Below are positions 25,342-33,157 of a stretch of DNA of 64,000 bases, piece by piece. Position 1 is the stretch's first letter. Each line of letters opens with the position of its first letter. This stretch comes from Sphingopyxis sp. RIFCSPHIGHO2_12_FULL_65_19 (lineage in GTDB: Bacteria; Pseudomonadota; Alphaproteobacteria; Sphingomonadales; Sphingomonadaceae). The notes beneath the pieces are model-generated. The model was not told the DNA's origin. It made no database searches and saw only the letters and a list, made by a program, of their open reading frames with translations. The DNA is taken from contig NZ_MIAM01000006.1 in assembly GCF_001830555.1 (NCBI RefSeq), forward strand, positions 85,154 through 149,153, read 5' to 3'. Position numbers and translations under genes: made by a program.

Positions 25342-26774
25342 CCATGTTCGCATCCCCACCCGCGCTGCGTCACATGGGCGTCGCCGCCGCGGGCCTGTCG
25401 GTCATTTTCGTCGTGCCGTCGGCGAACGCACAACAAGGCGTCGCGCTGGAATGCCTGTGCGAGGCGCTGCCCTTTCTCGACGTGGCGACGACGTGGAAGG
25501 CCGTGGCGGCAGGACAGGGCAGCATCCCCGAAGGCCAGCCTGCCGCGGGCGCCGAAAGCGAGATCGAGGCCCAGCGCCGCGTCATCGCCGAACAGCGCGC
25601 GCTGATCGACCAGCAGAATGTCATGCTCGCCGAACAACGACAGCAAATCGCGCAGATGCAGCAACAATTGGCGACGCAGCAGGTCCAGGTCGACCGGCTG
25701 ACATCCTATGCGCTCGCCGACCGGCCGCTCGACCAGCTCCGCGGCGCCGGCATGGGGCAGGGCAGCTTCCCCGGCCCGACGCTTCCCGGTCCCGGCAGCG
25801 ATGCGGTGGCGCTGCCCGACGCCCCGGTGGGCGAAGCGCCGCCGCCGACCGAGTCGCCCGAACAGCGCATCGCCGCCGTTCCGGAAGGGCAGGGCGTGCT
25901 GACGCGCGCCGGGCAGCTGTTTTTTGAACCATCGTTTGAATATACGCGGTCTTCGACCAACCGGCTGGTCTTCCGCGGGATCGAGCTGATCCCCGGCATC
26001 CAGATCGGGCTGATCGAGGCGACCGATGCCGACCGCGATACGCTGGTCGGCACGGGTTCGCTGCGCTACGGCCTTTCGGACCGGCTCGAGGTCGAGGTGC
26101 GCGTCCCCTATCTTTATCGCAACGACCGCATCGAAGTGGTGCAGCAGCGCGACGAAGGCATCGTGCGGTCGATCAAGCTGCGCGAGGACGGGATCGGCGA
26201 TGCCGAGCTGTCGCTGCGTTATCAGTTCAACCGGCCGGTCGGGCAAAAGCCGATCTTCGTCGGCTCGCTGCGCGTCAAATCGGACACCGGCAAGGGACCG
26301 TTCGACATCGGTTATGACGAGTTCGGCGTGGCGACGGGGCTGGCGACCGGATCGGGCTTCTGGGCGGTGCAGCCCGGCCTCAACTTCCTGATGCCGTCGG
26401 ACCCCGCGGTGATCTATGGCGGCGTCGCTTATCTGTACCATATCCCGCGCGACGTGAACAAACTGGTCGGCGACGTGATGATCGGGCGTGTCGATCCGGG
26501 CGACGCGGTCAGCGCCAACATCGGGTTCGGATTTGCGCTCAACCCGCGCTTTTCCTTCTCGCTCGGCTATCGCCACAACTATATTTTCCCGACCCGGTCC
26601 GAGATCGGCGATACGATCCAGAAATCCAACTATCTGCACGTCGGGTCGCTCAATTTCGGGATGTCCTATCGCCTGACCGAGCGCGATGTGCTGAACCTCG
26701 GCTTTGAGATCGGGGTGACCGAGGATGCGCCGGACGTGTCGATCACCCTGCGTATGCCGTTCGGCGGCAAATAG
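25338..26774 (+). CDS. FapF-like outer-membrane transporter with N-terminal coiled coil
   Basis: A 478-residue exported protein. It has a signal peptide (about 1-31, ending SANA), a Gln/Glu-rich coiled coil at about 73-122 (EIEAQRRVIAEQRALIDQQ), a Pro/Gly-rich linker, and a beta-barrel from about residue 195 with alternating strands and glycine turns (SLRYGLSDRLEVEVRVPYLY, FSFSLGYRHNYIF). This layout resembles FapF, the trimeric amyloid-secretion pore whose coiled coil gates the channel. The call rests on architecture and on the neighbouring C39-like peptidase and small exported proteins. An AAGGAG Shine-Dalgarno precedes the ATG, which overlaps the regulator's stop. It converges with the operon at 26852-29181. 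Confidence 0.72.
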   Translation: MTMFASPPALRHMGVAAAGLSVIFVVPSANAQQGVALECLCEALPFLDVATTWKAVAAGQGSIPEGQPAAGAESEIEAQRRVIAEQRALIDQQNVMLAEQRQQIAQMQQQLATQQVQVDRLTSYALADRPLDQLRGAGMGQGSFPGPTLPGPGSDAVALPDAPVGEAPPPTESPEQRIAAVPEGQGVLTRAGQLFFEPSFEYTRSSTNRLVFRGIELIPGIQIGLIEATDADRDTLVGTGSLRYGLSDRLEVEVRVPYLYRNDRIEVVQQRDEGIVRSIKLREDGIGDAELSLRYQFNRPVGQKPIFVGSLRVKSDTGKGPFDIGYDEFGVATGLATGSGFWAVQPGLNFLMPSDPAVIYGGVAYLYHIPRDVNKLVGDVMIGRVDPGDAVSANIGFGFALNPRFSFSLGYRHNYIFPTRSEIGDTIQKSNYLHVGSLNFGMSYRLTERDVLNLGFEIGVTEDAPDVSITLRMPFGGK

Positions 26775-26784
26775 ACCCGCGATA

Positions 26785-26811
26785 ACAAAAAGAGCCCCGC
26801 CGAAGCGGGGC
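26785..26811 (-). terminator. Intrinsic terminator of the Fap-like minus-strand operon
   Basis: On the minus strand the stem GCCCCGC-TTCG-GCGGGGC (26794-26811) is followed by CTCTTTTTG. It lies between the convergent barrel gene and the last gene of the minus-strand operon. A second hairpin (CCCCGT-CGCA-ACGGGG) sits at 26824-26839, closer to the stop codon. Confidence 0.8.
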
Positions 26812-26851
26812 CAGATGGACCGTCCCCGTCGCAACGGGGGCGGGGGGTCGT

Positions 26852-27430
26852 TCAGTTGCCGATCGCGCCGACCGTCTGCGCGCCCATCACGGCGCCGATC
26901 GCGTCGCTCATCCGGGTCGTCGCCAGCGCATCGCGGAAGCCTTCATATCCGCTGATGTCCAGCACCGCATCGACCTGCTGGTTCAGCGAGACGTTGCTTG
27001 CGGTGTTGATCAGCACATTCTGGATCGAGTCGGTGCTCTGGATCAGCGCGGTCTGTCCGTTGTTGGCAAGGAACACCGATTCATCGCCGACGCGCATGGT
27101 GATGCCGCCGCTCGTCAATATGCCGCCCTGGATCTGCGCGGCGTCGACGGCGGTCAGCGCGGGCGAGACGAACCGTTCGATCGTCGATCCGTGCGGCGTC
27201 CAGCTGACGATGGTGCGCAGCGCGAGCTCGTCGTTCACAAAGCTGCGGATGTCGGCGCCGAACGCGATCACCATTCCCTGAAAGGCAAAGCCGCCGCGCT
27301 GCTCGTCCAGCACCTCGTCGGACACCACCGCCGCGCTGGCGAGCGGGTCGACGGTCGCAGGCTCGCCGGCGGCGAGCAGGGCTGGCGCGATGGCGACCAG
27401 GAGGAGGCGTCTGGGCAGGGGCATTCTCAT
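26852..27430 (-). CDS. Exported protein with LDEQRGG motif (Fap/Fil-like cluster)
   Basis: A 192-residue protein of unknown function with a short signal-like N-terminus. At residues 37-47 it carries SDEVLDEQRGG, shared almost exactly with the 138-residue neighbour (ADSELDTQRGG), followed by a region of alternating hydrophobic and polar residues. A second shared stretch is NVLINTASNVSLNQ. The RGG site looks like a double-glycine processing motif, and a C39-type peptidase, a family known for cleaving after double glycines, is encoded immediately upstream. The ATG overlaps the stop codon of that peptidase gene (ATGA). It may be a subunit, nucleator or chaperone of the secreted fibre; none of these is established. 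Confidence 0.68.
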   Translation of the reverse strand: MRMPLPRRLLLVAIAPALLAAGEPATVDPLASAAVVSDEVLDEQRGGFAFQGMVIAFGADIRSFVNDELALRTIVSWTPHGSTIERFVSPALTAVDAAQIQGGILTSGGITMRVGDESVFLANNGQTALIQSTDSIQNVLINTASNVSLNQQVDAVLDISGYEGFRDALATTRMSDAIGAVMGAQTVGAIGN

Positions 27431-28161
27431 TGTACGGTTCCTACGCGGACATCGAGCAGGACCTGCGGTGTCAGCTGATATTGCGGGGGGAGGTTGGTCG
27501 TCAGATCACCGACCGAGACGTGGAGCGAGCCGTCCTTTTCGAGCGGCGCTTGCGACCAGGGACCCCAGTCGCCGGCCAGGTTGAACGCCGGGCGTTTCTG
27601 GCCGCCGCCCACGATTGCCAGCGCGATGCCGTTCCAATGCTTGTCGAAATCCTCGAGCGAATATTCGTTGAGCCCGAGCACCGAATCGCCGGTGAGGACG
27701 CGGTCGCCCCGCACCCCCTTGATCACCACGAAATGTTTGAAGCCTTTGAGATCCATCAGCACGACCGTCGGACGTTTGACCTGCTTCAGCTGCTCCGTGG
27801 TCAACCGGAACCCCTCCGCGCGGTAGCCGCGCGAAGCGAGATAGGTTTTCATGTCGAGCATGGAGAAGCCGACCTTGCGGATTTCTTCACGATCGCCCTT
27901 TTCCCACATGGCGCGAAAGGGCATCGATTCCGACGTCGGCGCATCATAATGATAGGTGAGAAGCGTCGCGAGCGCGGCCGAACCGCAGCTGAAGTCATAA
28001 CGCTGCCGGATGACCGATCGAAACGGAATGTCCCACCAGGTCATCACGTTCAACTGATAGCTGCCGCCGGTTTCGGGTCCGGTCAGCCGGACCTCGGCAG
28101 CCGCGGGCGCGGCGGCGAGTGCGCACAGGGCGCCCGCAATCAAGGCTCGCATAGCCCGCAT
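27427..28161 (-). CDS. Periplasmic C39-like cysteine peptidase (FapD/FilB-like)
   Basis: A 244-residue exported protein (signal peptide about 1-22, ending AAAE) with a papain-fold C39 domain. Active-site elements are visible: Gln53 (oxyanion hole) and Cys59 in RQRYDFSCGSAA, His143 in GFKHFVVIKGV, and Asp159 in TGDSVLG. C39 peptidases cleave double-glycine leaders in bacteriocin export; stand-alone periplasmic versions occur in Fap amyloid (FapD) and Acinetobacter Fil clusters. Both flanking genes encode exported proteins with an RGG motif, making them likely substrates. An alternative start is the ATG at 28152. The stop overlaps the next gene. Confidence 0.85.
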   Translation of the reverse strand: MRAMRALIAGALCALAAAPAAAEVRLTGPETGGSYQLNVMTWWDIPFRSVIRQRYDFSCGSAALATLLTYHYDAPTSESMPFRAMWEKGDREEIRKVGFSMLDMKTYLASRGYRAEGFRLTTEQLKQVKRPTVVLMDLKGFKHFVVIKGVRGDRVLTGDSVLGLNEYSLEDFDKHWNGIALAIVGGGQKRPAFNLAGDWGPWSQAPLEKDGSLHVSVGDLTTNLPPQYQLTPQVLLDVRVGTVQ

Positions 28162-28167
28162 GGCGGC

Positions 28168-28584
28168 TCAGTCGCCGAGGTTGATCGTCAGGTTCATGCC
28201 GCTCTGGGCACTGACCTGCGCGCCGGTGTTGATCAGCAGGTTGCCGACACCGTTAAAATTGGACAGGGCGAAATCGCTGAGCGTCACCGCGCCGGCGGTA
28301 TAGTCGCCCTTGAGCACGTTGCCGCTGACGATGGACTCCATCGTCTGATTGGTGATGACCAGCGACTGGCCGCCACGCTGCGTGTCGAGTTCGCTGTCGG
28401 CCAGCATCGGCGATTTGCGCTCTGCACGCACCGTAATGGAGGGGGCGGCGGCATCGACGGGGATGGCATAGGACAGCATGGGGCTGGGAACAGACACCGC
28501 GCTGTCCGGCGGGGCCAGTTGCGCGACGGCGGGGGTGGACAAGCTTGCCAGGATCAGCAGAGCCGGAAGCATTGCGGGTTTCAT
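28168..28584 (-). CDS. Small exported protein with LDTQRGG motif (Fap/Fil-like cluster)
   Basis: A 138-residue protein with a signal peptide (about 1-21, ending AVAQ). At residues 62-72 it has ADSELDTQRGG, matching the motif of the 192-residue protein two genes downstream. The C-terminal half (NLLINTGAQVSAQSGMNLTINLGD) also shares the N-LINT-(A/Q)-VS pattern. If the C39 peptidase cleaves after GG, the mature chain would be only about 66 residues, rich in Asn, Ser, Thr and Gly. It lies 6 nt before the peptidase gene in the same operon. I do not recognise a named family. Confidence 0.66.
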   Translation of the reverse strand: MKPAMLPALLILASLSTPAVAQLAPPDSAVSVPSPMLSYAIPVDAAAPSITVRAERKSPMLADSELDTQRGGQSLVITNQTMESIVSGNVLKGDYTAGAVTLSDFALSNFNGVGNLLINTGAQVSAQSGMNLTINLGD

Positions 28585-28608
28585 GACAGGAATACTCCTG
28601 AAAACATC

Positions 28609-28654
28609 AAAAAAGGTGATGGCCGACGCCCTGGGGGGCAGGCGCGCCGGCCAT
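28609..28654 (-). terminator. Terminator-like hairpin (possible attenuator) after the Asn-rich subunit gene
   Basis: In the minus-strand transcript an 11-bp stem (arms at plus coordinates 28644-28654 and 28619-28629, one G-U pair) is followed after a short spacer by six U residues (plus A-tract 28609-28614). It begins about 15 nt after the stop of the gene at 28669-29181 and precedes the rest of the operon, so partial read-through would give more of the first protein than of the downstream ones. Confidence 0.62.
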
Positions 28655-28668
28655 CCGGGGGGACGTGG

Positions 28669-29181
28669 TTAGTCGCCGCCGCCGCCGTTGCCGTCACCGC
28701 CACCGGTGCCGAAGTTGACGGTGCCTTGTGCCGCGATGTTGGTTGCGGCCTGGGTGTTGGCGTTGATGCCGGTGTTCCAGGCTGCATTCAGGATGCCGGC
28801 ATAGGCCGCGAACGCGTTGCCGCGGACCGAGTTGTTGCCGCTCTGATAGCCGACGTTCGTGTCGCTGTCGTCTTCACCGTCCATATCGACGACTTCGTCG
28901 AGATTCTGGTTGGTGTTGTTGGCGCTCAGCGATTGCGTCGCGACAACCAGATTGTTGCCGTTGAACGAACCATTGCCGTCATTGTCCTGATCGTCGTCCG
29001 AGAAGGTGTCGGCCGCGTTGTCCTGGACGAACAGGTCGATCAGGTCGTTGACGACGAGCGTGTCGCTGTTGTTTCCGGCAGCGCCGTTCGTGTTCGTACC
29101 ACCGCCCAGAGTTTGCGCGTAAGCGGGGGCCCCGGCAATGGCAAGCGCCAGAACCGACGCCGCAAGCATGACTTTCTTCAT
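28669..29181 (-). CDS. Asn/Asp/Gly-rich exported protein, candidate fibre subunit
   Basis: A 170-residue protein with a clear signal peptide (MKKVMLAASVLALAIAGAPAYAQ) and an AAGGAGA Shine-Dalgarno. The mature part has very high Asn, Asp, Gly and Thr content and almost no Lys, with repetitive stretches (NGAAGNNSD, DDDQDNDGNG, NQNLDEVVDMDGEDDSD, GINANTQAATNIAAQ) and a Gly-rich tail. Composition resembles secreted amyloid or fibre subunits such as FapC, and its first position in the operon plus the terminator-like hairpin behind it fit an abundant product. The acidic clusters could bind calcium. No domain is recognisable, so the subunit role is inferred. Confidence 0.7.
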   Translation of the reverse strand: MKKVMLAASVLALAIAGAPAYAQTLGGGTNTNGAAGNNSDTLVVNDLIDLFVQDNAADTFSDDDQDNDGNGSFNGNNLVVATQSLSANNTNQNLDEVVDMDGEDDSDTNVGYQSGNNSVRGNAFAAYAGILNAAWNTGINANTQAATNIAAQGTVNFGTGGGDGNGGGGD

Positions 29182-29237
29182 GATCGTCTCCTTACATTGG
29201 CAAAAAGGGAATTCGCTCGCGCCGCTTGGCGCGATGG

Positions 29238-29263
29238 TGCGGACCTCCCCACATATGTCCGCA
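29238..29263. repeat. Inverted repeat upstream of the Asn-rich gene
   Basis: The arms TGCGGAC and GTCCGCA are separated by 12 bp, in the 219-bp gap between the MaoC-like gene end and the start of the Fap-like operon. It could be an operator or a weak stem-loop ending upstream transcripts. No T-tract follows, and I cannot choose between the two. Confidence 0.35.
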
Positions 29264-29400
29264 TTCTCGCGAACAACTGCACTATGCTCGCTGCCCGCGC
29301 CGCCCGCTTTGCGAATTGGCAATGTCAGCGGTGGAGAATTACCCAGATGATATCAGTGGGAGGAATTGCGCAGGGTCCAAGCCGCCGCAAATTCGCTGTT

Positions 29401-30237
29401 TCAGGCGAGGTTCGCCCGCATCGTCGTGCGCCCCGCGGCATCGCGTGCCCACAGACGCGCACCGTCGTCGGCCCGCGTCAGGCAGAGGTCGAAGGGCGCG
29501 CCGTCGATGAGCGGCGCCTCGGCGCGGAAGGCGAAGCTGTGCGGGATCAGCCCGGCGCGCAGGCCATGGTCCATCAACAGCGTCGCGATCAGCGGGCCGT
29601 GGACGACGAGTCCGGCATAACCCTCTACATCGCGGGCATAGTCGCGGTCGTAGTGGATACGGTGCGCGTTGAAGGTCAGCGCGGAATAGCGGAACAGCAG
29701 GACCGGGTCGGGCAGGACGCTGCGAACGAAGTCGGCGGGTTCGGGAGCGGCGGGAGCGGTCGGGGCGGCCGCAGCGGTCGGCGCGGCGCCTGCGGCCTCG
29801 CGAAACACAATGTCCTGGTCTTCGCGGATCGCGGGAACGCCATCGGCCGAAATCTCGTGGCGCAGCGTCACGAACAACAGGTCGCCACTGGCTCCGCGTT
29901 TGGGCTTGATCGCGTCGATCGTCGTGACGCGGATCATCGCGGCGCCGACCGCGATCGGCGCGAGAAATTCGATCCGGCTGCCTGCCCACATCCGGCGGGG
30001 CAGCGGGACGGGCGGTAACAGGCCCTTGTCGCCCCGCACGGGGTGCCCGTCGGCGCCGATCACCGACTGGCGAGCGGTCGGCAGGAAATAGAGCCAGTGA
30101 CCGAGCGGGGGAACGGTGCCCGCCGTCCACGGCGAGACATCATGGTCGAGCAGCGCGGCCAGCCCGGTGAGCGGCGCGGCGGTCGCGACATCCTCGCGCA
30201 TTTCGCTGCGGCCGACCCAGGCGGAATAATCGTCCAT
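29401..30237 (-). CDS. MaoC-like acyl-CoA hydratase (mesaconyl-C4-CoA hydratase type)
   Basis: A 278-residue protein with a hotdog-type N-terminal half (LGHWLYFLPTARQS...GDKGLLPPVPLPRRMWAG) and a C-terminal MaoC-like half with the hydratase signature FRYSALTFNAHRIHYDRDYA and GLVVHGPLIATLL. It resembles mesaconyl-C4-CoA or 3-methylfumaryl-CoA hydratases, which add water to an enoyl-CoA diacid. I chose the ATG at 30237, 4 nt beyond the stop of the acyl-CoA dehydrogenase, so the two genes form a unit. The true substrate is unknown; proximity to the histidine pathway does not by itself explain it. Confidence 0.78.
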   Translation of the reverse strand: MDDYSAWVGRSEMREDVATAAPLTGLAALLDHDVSPWTAGTVPPLGHWLYFLPTARQSVIGADGHPVRGDKGLLPPVPLPRRMWAGSRIEFLAPIAVGAAMIRVTTIDAIKPKRGASGDLLFVTLRHEISADGVPAIREDQDIVFREAAGAAPTAAAAPTAPAAPEPADFVRSVLPDPVLLFRYSALTFNAHRIHYDRDYARDVEGYAGLVVHGPLIATLLMDHGLRAGLIPHSFAFRAEAPLIDGAPFDLCLTRADDGARLWARDAAGRTTMRANLA

Positions 30238-30241
30238 CGGA

Positions 30242-31405
30242 TCAGAAGCTCTTGGGCAGGCCGAGCGCGTGGGTCGCGACATGGCTCAGGATGAGGTTGG
30301 TGCTGATCGGCGCGACCTGGTAGAGCCGCGTTTCGCGGAACTTGCGCTCGATGTCATATTCCTCGGCAAAGCCGAAACCCCCGTGCGTCTGGACGCACAT
30401 GTCGGCGGCATACCAGCTCGCTTCCGAGGCGAGCATCTTTGCCATATTCGCCTCGGTCCCGCCGTCCTGTCCGGCGTCGAACAGCCGCGCCGCCTTGTCG
30501 ACCATTTCGGCGGCGGCGGCGATCTGGACATAGGCGCGCGCGATCGGGAACTGGATACCCTGATTCTCGCCGATCGCGCGGCCGAACACTTCGCGGTCCT
30601 TTGCGTAAGCGGTGGCGCGGTCGATGAAGAAGCGACCGTCGCCGATGCATTCGGATGCGATCAGGATGCGTTCGGCATTCATGCCCGACAGGATGTATCG
30701 AAAACCCTTGCCCTCCTCCCCGATCAAATTTGCGGCAGGGACTTCGAGATCGTCGAAAAACAGCTCGGTTGTCGCATGGTTGAGCATTGTGCGCACCGGG
30801 CGGATCGTCAGCCCCTTGCCCTCTGCCTCGCGCATGTCGACCAGCAGCACGCTCATCCCGTCCGATGGCTTCGCGCATTCCTCGCGCGGCGTGGTGCGGC
30901 ACAGCAGGACCATCAGGTCCGAATGTTCGGCGCGGCTGATCCAGATCTTTTGCCCGTTGACGATATATTTGTCGCCGACCTTGCGCGCGAAGGTGCGGAT
31001 ACGCGTCGTGTCGGTGCCCGCGGTCGGCTCGGTGACGCCAAAGGCCTGCAGCCGAAGCTCGCCGCGGGCGATCGCGGGCAGATAGGCCTGTTTCTGCGCC
31101 TCTGACCCATGTTTCAGCAGCGTGCCCATCGTATACATCTGCGCATGGCAAGCGCCGCCGTTGCAGCCCGAACGGTGGATTTCCTCGAGCACCGCGGTCG
31201 CGGCGCCCAGGCCGAGGCCCGAACCGCCATAGGCTTCGGGGATCAGGACCGACAGAAAACCCGCTTCGGTCAGGGTGCGGACAAATTCGGTCGGATAAAT
31301 ACGGTCGCGGTCGAGTGCTTGCCAATATTCGCCCGGAAAACCGGCGCACAAGCGGCGCACCGCGTCGCGGATTTCGGGATGGCTTTGCGGCTGGGCTTCG
31401 GACAT
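30242..31405 (-). CDS. Acyl-CoA dehydrogenase
   Basis: A 387-residue flavoprotein of the acyl-CoA dehydrogenase superfamily: N-terminal helical domain (LIPEAYGGSGLGL), the FAD/substrate motif FGVTEPTAGTDTT, the beta-domain NGQKIWISRAEHSD, and the C-terminal QTHGGFGFAEEYDIERKFRETRLYQVAPIS. It oxidises an acyl-CoA to an enoyl-CoA, which the adjacent MaoC-like hydratase could then hydrate. The gene starts 75 nt after the end of hutU on the same strand. Its Shine-Dalgarno lies inside a perfect hairpin (31414-31441). Substrate is unknown; a short or branched dicarboxylic acyl-CoA would fit the hydratase partner. Confidence 0.87.
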   Translation of the reverse strand: MSEAQPQSHPEIRDAVRRLCAGFPGEYWQALDRDRIYPTEFVRTLTEAGFLSVLIPEAYGGSGLGLGAATAVLEEIHRSGCNGGACHAQMYTMGTLLKHGSEAQKQAYLPAIARGELRLQAFGVTEPTAGTDTTRIRTFARKVGDKYIVNGQKIWISRAEHSDLMVLLCRTTPREECAKPSDGMSVLLVDMREAEGKGLTIRPVRTMLNHATTELFFDDLEVPAANLIGEEGKGFRYILSGMNAERILIASECIGDGRFFIDRATAYAKDREVFGRAIGENQGIQFPIARAYVQIAAAAEMVDKAARLFDAGQDGGTEANMAKMLASEASWYAADMCVQTHGGFGFAEEYDIERKFRETRLYQVAPISTNLILSHVATHALGLPKSF

Positions 31406-31413
31406 CGGCGTCT

Positions 31414-31441
31414 GGCTCTCCCCTGATCGTTGGGGAGAGCC
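31414..31441 (-). promoter_or_regulatory. Perfect 10-bp hairpin covering the acyl-CoA dehydrogenase ribosome-binding site
   Basis: In the minus-strand RNA the arms GGCUCUCCCC and GGGGAGAGCC enclose an 8-nt loop. The second arm contains the GGGGAG Shine-Dalgarno about 10 nt before the ATG at 31405. The hairpin lies between hutU and the dehydrogenase gene. It has no U-tract, so translational masking is more likely than termination. Confidence 0.5.
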
Positions 31442-31480
31442 TTAGAATGCGAAGCTGTTTCGGTGCAACTGAAACAAATG

Positions 31481-33157
31481 TCAGATGCTCGGCAGGTCGA
31501 GACCCTTGTCGCGCGCGCAGTCGATGGCGATGTCATAGCCCGCGTCGGCGTGGCGCATGACGCCGGTGCCGGGGTCGTTCCACAGCACGCGTTCGAGCCG
31601 CTGGGCCGCTTCGGGGGTGCCGTCGGCGACGATCACCATGCCGCTGTGCTGCGAATAGCCCATGCCGACGCCGCCGCCGTGATGGAGCGACACCCAGGTC
31701 GCGCCCGACGCGGTGTTGAGCAGCGCGTTAAGCAGTGGCCAGTCCGAAACCGCATCCGACCCGTCGCGCATCGCTTCGGTCTCGCGGTTGGGCGAGGCGA
31801 CCGAGCCTGAATCGAGATGGTCGCGGCCGATGACGATCGGGGCTTTCAGCTCGCCCGACGCCACCATTTCGTTGAACGCGAGGCCAAGCCGGTGGCGGTC
31901 GCCAAGCCCGACCCAGCAGATGCGCGCGGGCAGGCCCTGGAACCGGATTTTATCGCGCGCCATGTCGAGCCAGTTGTGGAGATGCTTGTTGTCGGGAAGC
32001 AGCTCCTTCACCTTGGCGTCGGTCTTGTAGATATCCTCGGGATCGCCCGACAGCGCGACCCAGCGGAACGGGCCGATGCCGCGGCAGAAAAGCGGGCGGA
32101 CATAAGCGGGCACGAAGCCGGGAAAGTCGAAGGCATTTTCGACGCCTTCGTCCTTCGCCACCTGGCGGATATTATTGCCATAATCGGTGGTGGGAACGCC
32201 CGTGGCTTGCAGGTCGAGCATCGCCTGGACATGGACGGCCATCGACGCTTTCGCGGCCTTGGCGACCGCGGCGGGATCGCTCTCGCGCTTCGCGAACCAC
32301 GCGTCGAGCGTCCAGCCCGCGGGAAGGTAGCCGTTGATCGGGTCGTGCGCCGATGTCTGGTCGGTCAGCAGGTCGGGGCGGATGCCGCGACGAACCATTT
32401 CGGGCAGCAGTTCGGCGGCATTGCCGAGCAGGCCGACCGACACGGGCTTGCCCGCGGCATGGGCCTCCTCGATCATCGCCAGCGCCTCGTCGATGCTCGA
32501 CGCCTGCTTGTCGAGATAGCCGGTGCGCAGCCGCATTTCGATGCGGCTCGGCTGGCATTCGATCGCGAGGCAGCTGGCGCCTGCCATCACCGCCGCGAGC
32601 GGCTGGGCGCCGCCCATGCCGCCCAGGCCCGCGGTCAGCAGCCAGCGGCCCCTGAGGTCGCCGCCATAATGCTGGCGCCCCATCTCGACAAAGGTTTCGT
32701 AGGTGCCCTGCACGATGCCTTGGCTGCCGATATAGATCCAGCTGCCCGCGGTCATCTGGCCGTACATCATCAGGCCTTTGCGATCGAGCTCGTGGAAATG
32801 CTCCCAATTCGCCCATTCGGGGACGAGGTTCGAGTTGGCGAGCAGCACGCGCGGCGCATTTTCGTGGGTGCGGAACACCCCGACCGGCTTGCCCGACTGG
32901 ATCAGCAAAGTCTCGTCGCCCTCCAGCCGTTTCAGCGTCTCGACGATCTTGTCATAGCTGTCCCAGTCGCGCGCGGCGCGGCCGATGCCGCCATAGACCA
33001 CCAGTTCGTGCGGCGCCTCTGCGACATCCGGGTGGAGGTTGTTCATCAGCATCCGCATCGGCGCTTCGGTCAGCCAGCTTTTCGCGCTGATCTCGGGGCC
33101 GGTCGCCGGACGGATCACCCGGCTGTTGTCCAGTCGCGGACTGAGGGGTCGGTTCAT
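31481..33157 (-). CDS. hutU: Urocanate hydratase
   Basis: A 558-residue NAD+-dependent enzyme converting urocanate to 4-imidazolone-5-propionate, the second step of histidine degradation. The full family length and characteristic blocks are present: an N-terminal glycine-rich region ([13 protein letters not shown]), the [19 protein letters not shown] segment, the [17 protein letters not shown] stretch, and the C-terminal [28 protein letters not shown] and [18 protein letters not shown]. Its ATG overlaps the hutG stop codon. It is the fourth gene of the hutI-H-G-U operon. Confidence 0.97.
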   Translation of the reverse strand: MNRPLSPRLDNSRVIRPATGPEISAKSWLTEAPMRMLMNNLHPDVAEAPHELVVYGGIGRAARDWDSYDKIVETLKRLEGDETLLIQSGKPVGVFRTHENAPRVLLANSNLVPEWANWEHFHELDRKGLMMYGQMTAGSWIYIGSQGIVQGTYETFVEMGRQHYGGDLRGRWLLTAGLGGMGGAQPLAAVMAGASCLAIECQPSRIEMRLRTGYLDKQASSIDEALAMIEEAHAAGKPVSVGLLGNAAELLPEMVRRGIRPDLLTDQTSAHDPINGYLPAGWTLDAWFAKRESDPAAVAKAAKASMAVHVQAMLDLQATGVPTTDYGNNIRQVAKDEGVENAFDFPGFVPAYVRPLFCRGIGPFRWVALSGDPEDIYKTDAKVKELLPDNKHLHNWLDMARDKIRFQGLPARICWVGLGDRHRLGLAFNEMVASGELKAPIVIGRDHLDSGSVASPNRETEAMRDGSDAVSDWPLLNALLNTASGATWVSLHHGGGVGMGYSQHSGMVIVADGTPEAAQRLERVLWNDPGTGVMRHADAGYDIAIDCARDKGLDLPSI

